Assembly (NCBI GenBank): GCA_025093985.1
Contig: JACAAK010000027.1
Coordinates: 1 to 64,000, forward strand
From: Calvatia gigantea
Taxonomy: Eukaryota > Basidiomycota > Agaricomycetes > Agaricales > Lycoperdaceae
DNA: 64,000 nucleotides
Reading direction: 5' to 3'
A program made the position numbers and the translations under genes. The notes below the pieces were generated by a model. The model had not been told where the DNA came from, did not search any database, and saw only the letters and a list, made by a program, of their open reading frames with translations. The first letter of the stretch is position 1; each line of letters begins with the position of its first letter. Shown here in pieces: positions 23,420-35,499 of this stretch.

Positions 23420-24313
23420 TAATACCTATTCTATTATACAATAAGACTTTCGCTTTTTTGAATTTCCTTTACCCACTAACGGTTATTCAATTTCACAATT
23501 GAACCTCCAATTATTATAAAATGATTGGTCATTATTGGGCTTACCTAGTTTTTATATTTACACATTTACGATATCCTTAGAACTTCACTATATGCTAGTA
23601 ACAATTAGACCCATTAAGAAAATTACGGGAAAACTTTCTACACATTACTAACACTTCAAACGTGAATTCACATTACATTGTTCATAGATATCCAGCTCTA
23701 ATTAACAGGCTTCATGCTTTAAAATTACTTATAACGCATGCTGTTTGAGCTCAAATAATGGATTATTAGGTGGATTCGCACCACATTGTAAATATAAACT
23801 TATCTAGTCGCAATTTTCTTCCAAGGTATTTAAGTTTCCCGTCCCCCTGGAGGTAACGCGCATCTGCACGCGTAATTCAATTTCACTGAGCAAGTTGTAG
23901 AGACAGTGAGACCATCGTTACATTATTGATACCGGACCACATTTAATGGCCAACTGATTTTGCTACCTTAGGATCCTCATAGTTAAGACCGCTATTAACC
24001 AGATTTTCGATAAGTCACTTATTGCCTACAAAAGTTAGGCTATGACCGTTCTTATATTAATGGCATCGGGCAAATTTCACACAGTATACTATCATATTAA
24101 TGATTGCACTGTGATGTGTTTTTAGTAAACAGTCGGGGCCTCCGATTCTGTGCCACCGCTCTAATTATATTAAATTTATGCGGTACCTCTTATTGTAAAA
24201 CTTATGAGGTGAACTTGCCGAGTTCCTTAACAACTTTTAGCTCTACGCCTTAGTATTCTCTACCTACGAACCTGTGTCGGTTTAGGGTACGGTAGTATAA
24301 TAAAATATTAATT
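23420..24313 (-). rRNA. rnl: rnl copy 6, intron flank and 3' part of exon
   Basis: It is clean and nearly identical to 19810-20700. The exon part is 23840-24313. It stops at TAAAATATTAATT, after which eroded small subunit rRNA begins on the other strand. Confidence 0.82.
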
Positions 24314-24319
24314 CAGAAC

Positions 24320-25370
24320 CTTCAATTTATCAATTAGAAAATTACATTTAGTGGGTAATCACTTTAATCTTACTTTAGATCTTTCAAGTTAAGCATTCCA
24401 ATTAAATTGCTACTTACAAAATGGTTATTAATTAAATCTTCTATCTTAATAAAATAATAAAAGGAATGCTTCAATTCATTAATTAATATAGTTGTTAGTA
24501 AACTACAACCTACTATATACAATTATAAACAATTGCCACTTGGAATAAAAGCCACAGTAATCTCCACAGTTAAGATATATCTTGCTTCAAGGTAACTACT
24601 ATCAATTTAAATATTTAACAATGTACTGCAAACGTAGGAAAAAAATGTAGACCTTACTATAAGTTTGTCCAACATTCTGTGCCAAAGAACTGTAACCAGA
24701 AACAAATTAGTTACTAACAGCGTAAAGGGAATAGGGTGCTTTAAAGTTATTGTTAGAACTCTTAAAATTTTAAATAATTATATGAATTAAAGCTGAACAA
24801 AAAGAGCCAATAATGTTAAGAGTAGGGATGAAATCCTAGATACTAAATGAACTAATGGTAAACTTTTATTAATAAATGACGCTAGTACTAAGCTGAGAAG
24901 AAATAGATTTGAGACCAGATATCTATTCAACGATAAGGTGTTGTTATTAAAATAAACTAGTAGATTTAACAAAACCATTCACTTCAGTAGTTGAAACTGA
25001 ACTAAAAAATTATGTTGAGCAACGTAGTAACAGTTTTTAATAAATTTAGCTTAAATCTTACCACTCTAATAAATCTTCTCTACTATCTATTAAATTATGA
25101 ACGAGTTTACGGTTTGCATGCTTTTCTCTATTTTAAAAGTGTTAACCACTAACGACAAGCCTTAATTAACTTAACATTTAGAATTTTAATATTTTATTGG
25201 GGTAACAAGTGTTATGGCAAGATGGCTAGACTGTATCAAAACTTTTTAAGTTACTAAATTTTACTAAGTTAGCTATTGTTGTTACTAATTAATTAAAAGT
25301 AAATCTTCATTAAAGAAATTAATTTATTTAATTAGCAATTGTAGTTAAATTGGACATGATTGAATTTCAA
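24320..25370 (+). pseudogene. rns: rns, decayed copy
   Basis: It follows 26460-27660 in order. Clear blocks are GACCTTACTATAAG, CAGCGTAAAGGG and AAACTGAACTAAAAAATTA. Losses are spread throughout. Confidence 0.65.
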
Positions 25371-25374
25371 TAAA

Positions 25375-26359
25375 TTTACTAGAATGTATAGTTTCGTACA
25401 AACTCATACCAATTGAAGAATTCTTTAAGTTCTAATATTATTCAAAGGCAAGATGTTTTTTTGTTAATTTAATCTATTTAACTTAACTTAGTTTTATCAG
25501 TTATTTTTATAACTATTAAATTGAACTAAAAAAAACCTTACCATCTGTTAATGTAATACTAGCTACCAAGGGTTTAATTGGCATTTAACTTATTTAGTAA
25601 AATCTAAATTCATATTACTTTTATTGCTAATTAAACTTCTTTTTTTTAAAAATGTTACAGCTATTTGTTATAGGAAAGATAGCATACTAAAGATTAAGAT
25701 TAGCTGTTGTTTTCAATTAAAATTAAGTTTAAGTTAAAATTAATAAACTAATTCAAATCAGCATCCTTTCAGATTAGTTAATTAACCTATTCTTATTATT
25801 ACAATAAGACTTTCGCTTTTTTGAATTTCCTTTACCCACTAACGGTTATTCAATTTCACAATTGAACCTCCAATTATTATAAAATGATTGGTCATTATTG
25901 GGCTTACCTAGTTTTTATATTTACACATTTACGATATCCTTAGAACTTCACTATATGCTAGTAACAATTAGACCCATTAAGAAAATTACGGGAAAACTTT
26001 CTACACATTACTAACACTTCAAACGTGAATTCACATTACATTGTTCATAGATATCCAGCTCTAATTAACAGGCTTCATGCTTTAAAATTACTTATAACGC
26101 ATGCTGTTTGAGCTCAAATAATGGATTATTAGGTGGATTCGCACCACATTGTAAATATAAACTTATCTAGTCGCAATTTTCTTCCAAGGTATTTAAGTTT
26201 CCCGTCCCCCTGGAGGTAACGCGCATCTGCACGCGTAATTCAATTTCACTGAGCAAGTTGTAGAGACAGTGAGACCATCGTTACATTATTGATACCGGAC
26301 CACATTTAATGGCCAACTGATTTTGCTACCTTAGGATCCTCATAGTTAAGACCGCTATT
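25375..26359 (-). rRNA. rnl: rnl copy 7: decayed intron endonuclease, intron flank and short exon
   Basis: It comprises an endonuclease remnant (25375-25700), the intron flank (25740-26200, clean) and about 155 nt of rnl exon ending at 26359 in ACCGCTATT. There it is joined directly to the plus-strand rns, so two rRNA genes meet inside both. Confidence 0.75.
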
Positions 26360-27985
26360 GAAATAGAACAAGGTGTAAAGGTGAGTAATGATAAATTAGA
26401 TACTTTATAGACCTCTCGAATAGGGGATAGTTTAATTAAAAATATCTAGTTAAACATAAATTAGCTATTTATAAGAAAGGAAAGCTTAAATTTATAAATC
26501 TGTCTTTAATTAAAGATAGAATAATAAAAAGGCAAGCCGCTATAAGAATCGATTTATTTTGTTTAATGGTAGTTGGTGGGGTAAAAGCCTACCAAGCCTA
26601 CGATCAATAGCCAAGTTTGATAGAACAGATGGCCACATTGGGAATGAAAAGCCCCAAGTAGAGTAATCTACCAGCAGTCAAGAATATTAGTCAATGCTCG
26701 CAAGAGTGAACTAGCTAACTGAAATCTTAAGATCATTTAACAATGGTACTTGAGATAACGTAAGGGAAAAAAATGATAGTACCTTACTATAAGTGTTGTC
26801 CAACATTACTGGTGCCAGAAGACTCGGTAACGCCAGAAACGCAAACGTTAGTCGTCCTAATCAGGCGTAAAGGGTAAGTAGGCTGCTTTAAAAGTTATTG
26901 GTTAGAAAGCTCTTTAAAATTTTAAAGTAATTAATAATGAATTAAAGCTAGAATCAAACAGAGGATAAGCCAAATAATGTTTAGAGTAGGGATGAAATCC
27001 GTAGATACTAAATGGAATACTAATGGTGAAAACTTTTATCTAATAATGATTGACGCTGAGGAACGAAGGTGAGAATAGAAAATAGGATTAGAGACCCAGA
27101 TATCTCTCACTGTCAACGATGAATGGTGGTTGTTAGTTTTAAAATAAACTAGTAACGATGTTAACGCGATAACCATTCCGCCTTGCGAGTACGGTTGCAA
27201 AACTGAAACCAAAAAAATTAGTCGGTCTCGGAGCAAACGAAGTGAAGCATGTTATTTAATACGAAACTACGCGTAAAATCTTACCAGTTCTTGCATAAAC
27301 TCTTGCTGCCAGTCAGCTATCTATTAAATTAATAGAAAGGAGTTTACAGGTGTTGCATGGCTGTCGTCAGTCCGTATTTTAAGAAGTGAGGTTAACTCCA
27401 CTAACGGACGCAATCCCTGTTGTTAATTTATACTTAACAATTTATGAATTTTAAATATTTTCATTTGGGGCTAAGACAAGTCGTTATGGCTCTAACGAAC
27501 TGGGCTATAGACGTGCCACACAAAACTTTTACAAAGTGAAGCGAAACCTTAACTAAGTTTAGCAGCTATTGTTGTTACTAAATTAATTAAAAAAGGAAGA
27601 GCTAATCATTAAAGAAAGTTAATTATATTTAATTTGAGCAGATTGTTGCCTGAAATTCGGCAACATGAAGAAGGAATTTCGAGTAATCGTTGATCACTAG
27701 CGCAACGGTGAAGATAGCATTCGGGATGAACTAACTGTCTGTCGCTGGGGAGAAGCTCGGATCGGGGGAAACTGCCGCTTAATTATAACTTACAACAAAT
27801 TTTAGCTCTTTAATTATAAATGCAACCTTTGGTTTGCTGAAAAACAATTTATAATTATTGGCTTTAGCGCTAAATATTTGTTATTTAGTACAAATTTGTT
27901 AAGCTAATTAGTTTCAGTTAACCCTTCTGAGTAACATCTCAAAAGTCATAGCAAGGTAGCCGTACTGGAAGGTGCTGCTGGAAAA
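26360..27985 (+). rRNA. rns: Small subunit rRNA (best copy, 5' end missing)
   Basis: This is the mitoribosome small subunit rRNA. Plus-strand landmarks: GGTGAGTAATGATAAATTAG (near E. coli 105), TTGGTGGGGTAAAAGCC (250), CTACCAGCAGTCAAGAATAT (360), the 530-loop region with GTAACGCCAGAAACGCAAAC, GGATTAGAGACCC (790), AAACTGAAACC (910), TGTTGCATGGCTGTCGTCAG (1050), and the 3' end AAGTCATAGCAAGGTAGCCG. Roughly the first hundred bases are lacking because rnl is fused at 26359. trnV and trnM follow on the same strand. It is encoded opposite to rnl, cob and cox1. Confidence 0.92.
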
Positions 27986-27989
27986 TATT

Positions 27990-28285
27990 TCAATTTATAC
28001 CCCCCATTTTATAGGCTTTGCCAGACTAACAGCCAAACTAGCGTAGCGAATGCTACTAATACTGCTACTGCCATTAGTATTCCTATAGAAGGAATGTTTA
28101 TTTAAATAGATGGCCTGGAGTAGCTTTGCTATTACAGCAATACTAGCTTAAACTAGGCTGCTTTTTAAATTAATTAATAGCCTAGCCTTTTCAAGGCAAC
28201 TGCTTTGGGTGCTAGCGTACGCTACAGCGGCTTATAAAATCTGCTGCCGTTGCTATTAGTGATTGCTTTAAGTTTAGCAATATTA
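27990..28285. repeat. Spacer with GC-richer hairpin repeats
   Basis: Between rns and trnV the sequence is rich in TAGC/GCTA words and short palindromes. One element, TAGCGTAGCGAATGCTACTA near 28034, forms a perfect GTAGC/GCTAC stem with a GAAT loop. The same word recurs near 32533 and in the cox1 intron spacer near 57170. Further stem-prone stretches lie at 28110-28160 and 28190-28240. Confidence 0.6.
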
Positions 28286-28355
28286 AGGGGTTAGCTGAGT
28301 GGTTTTAGCGGTAAATTTACACTTTACAGACAGAGTTTCGATTACTCTACCCCTT
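28286..28355 (+). tRNA. trnV: tRNA-Val(UAC)
   Basis: A cloverleaf can be drawn: an acceptor of AGGGGT against ACCCCT with one mismatch at the base, anticodon stem GTAAA/TTTAC with a 7-nt loop containing TAC, and T stem AGAGT/ACTCT with loop TTCGATT. It decodes GUN valine codons. An identical copy lies at 32779-32848. Confidence 0.85.
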
Positions 28356-28465
28356 ATTAATTTAATACATGTTTACTAAACAATAGTAGTACTAGCTGAC
28401 TTTGTCAGGTAAGACTTGACTTTTAAGCTGCAGCTAGTTATTTTTCCAAGATTAATTTTTAATTT

Positions 28466-28538
28466 AAGACTTTAGCATAATGGTTAATGCAGTTCGCTCA
28501 TAATGGATATTATAAGGGTTCAAATCCCTTAGGTCTTA
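28466..28538 (+). tRNA. trnM: tRNA-Met(CAU)
   Basis: The acceptor AAGACTT pairs with AGGTCTT (one G-T), the D stem GCAT with ATGC, and the T stem AAGGG with CCCTT around TTCAAAT. The anticodon loop CTCATAA holds CAT; its stem has several G-T pairs. Copies lie at 42258-42330 (identical) and 30623-30691 (eroded). An isoleucine tRNA with modified CAU cannot be excluded. Confidence 0.82.
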
Positions 28539-28716
28539 TACTAGCGGACTATGTCTGCCACCATAATTTAAACAAGAGTGCAGCTTTATGGCTACTGTTA
28601 GTAAATAGTTAATATAAACCCTAGACTACTAAAGCTTAATCTTGACTAGCGGCGTTACTACTAGCTTAAGCTATTACTTGCCTTACTTTGTTGCCTAGCT
28701 TATATTTAAAAATAAA

Positions 28717-28778
28717 GGATACTTGGTCGAGTCTGGTTTATGGCGCTCGTCTTGAAAACGAGTACTTCCTAAAGTTTT
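28717..28778 (+). tRNA. trnS: tRNA-Ser(UGA), truncated
   Basis: The 5' half is clear: acceptor GGATACT, a D arm with TGGTCGAGT, anticodon stem CTCGT/ACGAG and loop CTTGAAA with anticodon TGA. The long variable arm, T arm and 3' acceptor are not found; the sequence after ACTTCC leaves the tRNA. It is a broken copy or a chimeric junction. Confidence 0.6.
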
Positions 28779-28889
28779 ATTTGCTGATGAACGTTATTAT
28801 AGTTTTAAGACATCAATCTTTGTTTTACTAAGCTAGATAGCTTGCTACTAATATAAGTTAATTAAGAACCTTTTTATTAAATTAAGAGT

Positions 28890-30225
28890 AAAAATGAAAA
28901 ATGGTTAATTATTGATAAATGTATATAGCTTCAATAGGGTATTTTATAAAATATATAACTAATTATCTTTTTTAAAGACTATTTTATATCTTTAAAAAAT
29001 AGAATTTATAAAAACCGTTAAGAATTATTTATTGTTAATGGTATTGGTAGGTAAAAGCCACAAGCCTACGATTATAGCCAAGTTTTGAAAGATTCACATT
29101 GGGATGAAAACCCCAATGAGTAATCTATACAGTCAAAATTAGAATCTCAAGGTGAATGCAACTGAAATCTTAAGATCTTTAACAAGCTTAGATAAGTAGG
29201 AAAAATATACTACTTACATAAGTGTTTCAATTATGGTCAAAACGGTAAGCTAAATAAAGTTATCTCTAATAGGCTAAAAGTAATAGCTTTTAAAATTTGG
29301 TTAGAAAGCTCTTTAAAATTTTAAATAATTAATATAATTAAACTAGATAAAGAGCATAAGCCAATAAGTTTATGTAGTGAAATCGTAGATACTAATGAAT
29401 ACAATGTGAAAACTTTTATAATATATGAGCTTGAACAAGTAATGAAAATTGGATTTGGACCCAATATCTTATGTAACGATGAATGGTGGTTTTGTTTAAA
29501 ATAAACTTAAGATTTACGCATAACCATTCCGCTTGAGTAGGTTGCAAAACGAACAAAAAAATTAGTGTTGGAGCAAACGAAGTAAGCATGTTATTTAAAC
29601 GAAATACCGTGAATACCATTCTTGCATAAATCTTGTGCCATCAGCTATCTATTAAATTATAGAAAGAGTTTACAGGTGTTCATGCTTGTCAATCCTATTT
29701 TAAAAGTAAGGTTAACTCCATAACGGACCAATCCCTTTGTAATTTATTTAACAATTTATAATTTTAAATATTTTCATTTGGGGCTAAACAATCGTTATGG
29801 CTTAAGAACTGGGCTATAACTCCACACAAACTTTTACAAAGTGAAGAAACCTTAATAGTTTAGAGCTATTGTTTTACTAAATTAATTAAAAAAGAAGGCT
29901 AATCATTAAAGAAGTTAATTAATTTAATTTGAGCAGTTTTGCCTAAATTTGCAATTAGAAGGAATTTGAGTAAGTTATATCGCTAGTGAATACATTCGGG
30001 ATGAATAATTGTTTCCTGGGGAGACTCGATGGGGGAAACTGCCGTTAATTATAATTACAAAAATTTTAGCTCTTTAATTATAAATGCAACCTTTGGTTTG
30101 TGAAAAAAATTTATAATATTGGCTTTAGCGCTAAAATTTGTTATTTAGTACAAATTTGTTAACTAATTATTTCAGTTAACCCTTCTGATAACTCAAAAGT
30201 CATAGCAAGGTACTATAGGTCTGTG
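28890..30225 (+). pseudogene. rns: rns, decayed copy
   Basis: It follows 26380-27985 throughout with many single-base losses. The 3' end CAAAAGTCATAGCAAGG is well kept. It is followed by eroded versions of the spacer, trnV and trnM. Confidence 0.72.
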
Positions 30226-30474
30226 GAAAATATTTCAATTTATACCCCCCATTTTATAGGCTTTAACAATAAAGCAAACTAGTTGGAATGTACTAATATG
30301 CTACTCCATTAGTTTCCTATAGAAGATGTTTATTTAAAAATCCTGATAGTTGCTATTAAAAATAGTTAAATAGGCTTTTTAAATTATTAATAGCTAGCCT
30401 TTTAAGGCAATCTTGGTGTAACGTATCTAACGGCTTTAAAATCTCTCCTTGTATTATATTGTTAAGTTTAGCAA

Positions 30475-30540
30475 TATTAAGGTTAGTATGGATTTGCTAT
30501 TTAACTTTACGAAGAGTTTCGATTATCACCTTATTAATTT
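30475..30540 (+). pseudogene. trnV: tRNA-Val, decayed copy
   Basis: It shows partial identity with 28286-28355. The T-arm GAGTTTCGATTA word is kept, while the D and anticodon arms are damaged. Confidence 0.55.
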
Positions 30541-30622
30541 ATAATTTTACTACAATTGTAGTACATGACTTTGTGTAAACTTACTTTTAAGTGACTATAT
30601 TTTTCCAAGATTAATTTTACTT

Positions 30623-30691
30623 AAACTTTAAAATGGTTAATGCAGTTCGCTCATAATGGATATTATAAGGGTTCAAATCCCTTAGGTCTTA
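30623..30691 (+). pseudogene. trnM: tRNA-Met, slightly decayed copy
   Basis: The 3' two thirds match 28466-28538 exactly. A few bases are missing in the acceptor and D-arm start. Confidence 0.65.
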
Positions 30692-30894
30692 ACTACGAAT
30701 TTGCCAAATTAAAAAGATTAAATTCAAAGCATAAAATAGCAAAGTTATTTAGCTTTGATTAAATTTTCAGTATGATTTAATTTTGGCTCGATTGAACGTT
30801 ATTCAGTAGTTTTAAACATGCGAATCTTGTTCTAGTACTAACAACTAGGATAGCCTTTGCTAGACTAATATAAGTTATAATTAAAAACCTTTTT
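30692..30894. other. Spacer with eroded trnS region
   Basis: It contains short matches to the trnS surroundings (TTGGCTCGA, GAACGTTATT) and an AAAGCATAAAATAGCAAAG stretch. No tRNA can be folded with confidence. Confidence 0.35.
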
Positions 30895-30899
30895 AATTA

Positions 30900-32478
30900 A
30901 ATTGAATAAAAATAGAAAAGGTTAAAGTGAGTAATGATAAATTAGATATTATAGACCTTTCAATAGGGGATAGTTTAATTAAAAAATCTAGTTAAACATA
31001 AATTAGCTTTTATAAAAGGAAAGTTAAATTTATAAATCTGTCTTTAATTAAAGATGAATAATAAAAGAACGCTTAAGAATCGATTTATTTTTTTAAGTGT
31101 TGGTGGGGTAAAAGCCTACACCTAGATAATAGCCAATTTATAGAAAGATGGCATTGGAATGAAAGCCCCAATAGATAATTACCAGCATCAAGAATATTGT
31201 AATGTGCAAGATGAACTAGCTAACTAAATCTTAAGATTTTAAAATGTACTTGAGTAACGTAGGGAAAAAAATGATAGTACCTTACTATAAGTGTTGTCCA
31301 ACATTACTGGTGCCAGAAGACTCGGTAACGCCAGAAACGCAAACGTTAGTCGTCCTAATCAGGCGTAAAGGGTAAGTAGGCTGCTTTAAAAGTTATTGGT
31401 TAGAAAGCTCTTAAATTTTAAAGTAATTAATAATGAATTAAAGCTAGAATCAAACAGAGGATAAGCCAAATAATGTTTAGAGTAGGGATGAAATCCGTAG
31501 ATACTAAATGGAATACTAATGGTGAAAACTTTTATCTAATAATGATTGACGCTGAGGAACGAAGGTGAGAATAGAAAATAGGATTAGAGACCCAGATATC
31601 TCTCACTGCAACATAATGGTGGTTGTTAGTTTTAAAATAAACTAGTAACGATGTTAACGCGATAACCATTCCGCCTTGCGAGTACGGTTGCAAAACTGAA
31701 ACCAAAAAAATTAGTCGGTCTCGGAGCAAACGAAGTGAAGCATGTTATTTAATACGAAACTACGCGTAAAATCTTACCAGTTCTTGCATAAACTCTTGCT
31801 GCCAGTCAGCTATCTATTAAATTAATAGAAAGGAGTTTACAGGTGTTGCATGGCTGTCGTCAGTCCGTATTTTAAGAAGTGAGGTTAACTCCACTAACGG
31901 ACGCAATCCCTGTTGTTAATTTATACTTAACAATTTATGAATTTTAAATATTTTCATTTGGGGCTAAGACAAGTCGTTATGGCTCTAACGAACTGGGCTA
32001 TAGACGTGCCACACAAAACTTTTACAAAGTGAAGCGAAACCTTAACTAAGTTTAGCAGCTATTGTTGTTACTAAATTAATTAAAAAAGGAAGAGCTAATC
32101 ATTAAAGAAAGTTAATTATATTTAATTTGAGCAGATTGTTGCCTGAAATTCGGCAACATGAAGAAGGAATTTCGAGTAATCGTTGATCACTAGCGCAACG
32201 GTGAAGATAGCATTCGGGATGAACTAACTGTCTGTCGCTGGGGAGAAGCTCGGATCGGGGGAAACTGCCGCTTAATTATAACTTACAACAAATTTTAGCT
32301 CTTTAATTATAAATGCAACCTTTGGTTTGCTGAAAAACAATTTATAATTATTGGCTTTAGCGCTAAATATTTGTTATTTAGTACAAATTTGTTAAGCTAA
32401 TTAGTTTCAGTTAACCCTTCTGAGTAACATCTCAAAAGTCATAGCAAGGTAGCCGTACTGGAAGGTGCTGCTGGAAAA
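30900..32478 (+). rRNA. rns: rns copy with eroded 5' third and perfect remainder
   Basis: Up to about 31250 the sequence has many losses. From about 31258 (GTAGGGAAAAAAATGATAG) it is nearly identical to the intact rns to the 3' end, with only a handful of differences near 31410 and 31607. Such a sharp boundary inside one rRNA suggests a change in consensus quality, not biology. Confidence 0.8.
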
Positions 32479-32778
32479 TATTTCAATTTATACCCCCCAT
32501 TTTATAGGCTTTGCCAGACTAACAGCCAAACTAGCGTAGCGAATGCTACTAATACTGCTACTGCCATTAGTATTCCTATAGAAGGAATGTTTATTTAAAT
32601 AGATGGCCTGGAGTAGCTTTGCTATTACAGCAATACTAGCTTAAACTAGGCTGCTTTTTAAATTAATTAATAGCCTAGCCTTTTCAAGGCAACTGCTTTG
32701 GGTGCTAGCGTACGCTACAGCGGCTTATAAAATCTGCTGCCGTTGCTATTAGTGATTGCTTTAAGTTTAGCAATATTA
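32479..32778. repeat. Spacer with GC-richer hairpin repeats, second copy
   Basis: It is identical to 27986-28285, including the GTAGC-GAAT-GCTAC hairpin near 32533. Confidence 0.6.
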
Positions 32779-32848
32779 AGGGGTTAGCTGAGTGGTTTTA
32801 GCGGTAAATTTACACTTTACAGACAGAGTTTCGATTACTCTACCCCTT
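32779..32848 (+). tRNA. trnV: tRNA-Val(UAC), second copy
   Basis: It is identical to 28286-28355. The shared region ends near 32945, just short of where trnM would be. Confidence 0.83.
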
Positions 32849-32945
32849 ATTAATTTAATACATGTTTACTAAACAATAGTAGTACTAGCTGACTTTGTCA
32901 GGTAAGACTTGACTTTTAAGCTGCAGCTAGTTATTTTTCCAAGAT

Positions 32946-33450
32946 TGAATATCTCATATTAGAATTCTAAATCAGTTTCTTCATATAAAATTAGCTCTTA
33001 TTTAACAAGTATAACTTTTAACTTTGAAATACTTTAACAATTAATATTAAAAATAATTGTAAACTTGTATTAAATTAACTTATTTAATAGTCATTACTAA
33101 TTTTAACTTTTTATAGTAAAATCTTTAATAAGAATATCAATTTTAATTTAACAATTTTGTTATATTACAATGTAAATATAACTTTAACACTATATATTTT
33201 TTAATATTAACAAATAATTTTAAGTTAATATTAATAAGAGGTTTTACTAATTAATACTTTAAAATGTAATTTAAATTTTTAAATACTTCATACTAATTAA
33301 ATTACTTAAGATATTTAAAATACATTCTAGTATATATATAATATTATTTAATTTCATATAATTGATTGCAATTTGAAACTTATTGGTATGTTAAATTAGA
33401 TTTGAATATGAAAATGTGAATTATCATAAAAATTAATTAATTTATACCTT
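32946..33450. other. Very AT-rich stretch, no gene seen
   Basis: It contains only A/T-rich simple sequence with no frame or RNA landmark. It could be strongly eroded intron sequence. Confidence 0.4.
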
Positions 33451-33454
33451 AAAT

Positions 33455-33975
33455 TTATATGAGACTATATCTAATGCTATTTCTTAATTATGAATACCGT
33501 TAAGATTGAAATCAGTAGATCTATTCATTAAAATAAATTAGATTCCTTAATCTTTTAATTTAAATCATTTTACATAGTAACCGATAATAAGATTTAATTT
33601 TATTATGAAGTTTATATCAATTCTCTTAAAGCATGTTTGTCATACAATGGCTTGAATAAAGCACCATAGATATGGTTTAATAAAATAGTCAACTTCGGAT
33701 AGATAACTAAATAATTAAGATATTTAAAATGTAGTTATAATTAAAAAAATATGTGCATTCAAATCTTTCCAACTTAAGTCCTTAGGTTCCTGAACCATGT
33801 ACGTGAAAGCTATTAGTGACTACAGCTAAAAGGTAATAAGAAGTATAAATATGTAATAGAAATCTATTTAATTAATAATAATAGAATTAACCAGATCATA
33901 AATATTTGACCAAATTAATCTGTTAATTTGGAATTAAGTGATCCAAATGAAATTGCAAAAGTAAAAATAAATTTA
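33455..33975 (-). pseudogene. cob: Second cob intron core and cob exon 2, heavily decayed
   Basis: Ordered remnants of the core (GACTATATC) are followed by cob exon 2 words such as TTCCTGAACCATG and AAGGTAATAAGAAG (plus strand). No frame survives. Confidence 0.5.
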
Positions 33976-33979
33976 TTTA

Positions 33980-35170
33980 ATTAAAAACATGAATAGATTG
34001 TACCTAATTATAAAAGTTATTGTTCTTATTTAATATTTTAGCCTTGAATCATATTAGATAAGTTCACTGTACTTAACCTTTAGGACCAAATACGTTGGAT
34101 TTACATAAACGAGTTTAAAGTGAAACTTCCGTTAACCTTTTCATTCTCCAAAAATTTGTTTTTTATCTCTTCTCAATACTTGTGAGGTATTCTATTGTTA
34201 GGCTTTACCTAACCTACTTAAAAAAGGGGTTAGTACCCTTTTCTTAAGTAAATTTTTAAGGGGGACCACAATAGGAATAAATGCTTTCAATTATTAGATC
34301 AATAGTCTGTTACAGTATTTTGCTTAATAATACATTAATTATAATCTGTCAATGTTTTTTAACTCATCTATATTTAATCTTATAATATAAATTTGGATTA
34401 GTACGTAAGATATTATGAAAGTCCACTTTAGTTTTCATATTATGATCCAGAATTGTTTCGTTAATGCAACTTCTGCATAATTCAGCTTCAGGAAGTTTTC
34501 CTTTAAAATTTACTACTTTGTCGTTCCTTTAAAATTTTTCAACTTCTATAAAGATCTTAAAAGTCCAAAGTATATTAGAGTAGTGAAATTATATAGGATA
34601 TATTTATATGAAATTCTTCTATCAAGAATAATTAAATCAAGTCCAGAAGGTAAAATTTAAACAAGAAACAAATTTTCTAATCCGTAGTTGTTGAAGCTTT
34701 AATAAAATATTTACCATTTAAGAAACAAGTTAGCTTCGCAATAAATTTGCTTGAACCTTCTAAAAATTTATTACAATTGAATATAAATATCTAAATGCTT
34801 AAAATTATAAGATTTTTTAATCTGTTTGTTAGATCAAATACTAACAGTATATTGGTGTTCATAGAAAGCTTGAAGTTCTATAAACAATAGGATTAACAGT
34901 AGCGTATTTAACCTGATACTATTAATAAAAAATTACATTTTACAATAAAACCTAAGAAAATGCCATCATAAGAATTAAATAATTAGTCTATAAGCCAACT
35001 AAATCTTGGTAATGAATGAACCACTATAATTTACCTATGTGTATAAACAAAGATAATAAAAAGAAGCTACACATTAAGAATCTAATAATCATCATTATAC
35101 ATTTTATGTTTCAACATTAAATGAAATCCATTGTTATAACTGGCAAGTAAATCCATTAATATTTGTATTA
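33980..35170 (-). pseudogene. cob: First cob intron and cob exon 1, heavily decayed
   Basis: The intron core blocks (TTTTTAAGGGGGACCACAATAGG on plus is shared with the good copies), the GIY-YIG region (34560-34760) and exon 1 remnants (34900-35170) are in the correct order. Confidence 0.55.
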
Positions 35171-35394
35171 TAGACTGTTAATACAAAATCTAAATAGTAA
35201 TTTACGTTAGGTAATTTACTAAAATTAATAATCTAAGAATAATGGTTTTTAATAATTTATTTAATTTAATTTTTTCCTAGCAACTTTTTAAAAACTAAAG
35301 TTAGTTAGGTTTACCTTTTTTACCTTAATTTAGCAATTTTTATTATATTTAATTTTTATTTATTTTATTATTTTCAAATAGAACTGCTTAATAT

Positions 35395-35485
35395 TAATTA
35401 CACATTAAAATGAAGAGGCTTTATATTTACAGCTGCAGCAGCGGCCAAAGACTGGTCTAGGCAAAGCCTACTACTTTATCAGTTA
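35395..35485 (-). repeat. cob upstream palindromic segment, copy
   Basis: It is identical to 48679-48752 (GCAGCAGCGGCCAAAGACTGG and neighbouring words), which lies upstream of cob. It is well preserved while both sides are eroded. Confidence 0.6.
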
Positions 35486-35499
35486 TATATAAGAAACTT

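Noticed and set aside
27036..27236. Minus-strand open frames over rns, also at 29416-29619 and 31532-31729
   Set aside because: They are antisense to conserved rRNA blocks and repeat with the rRNA copies.
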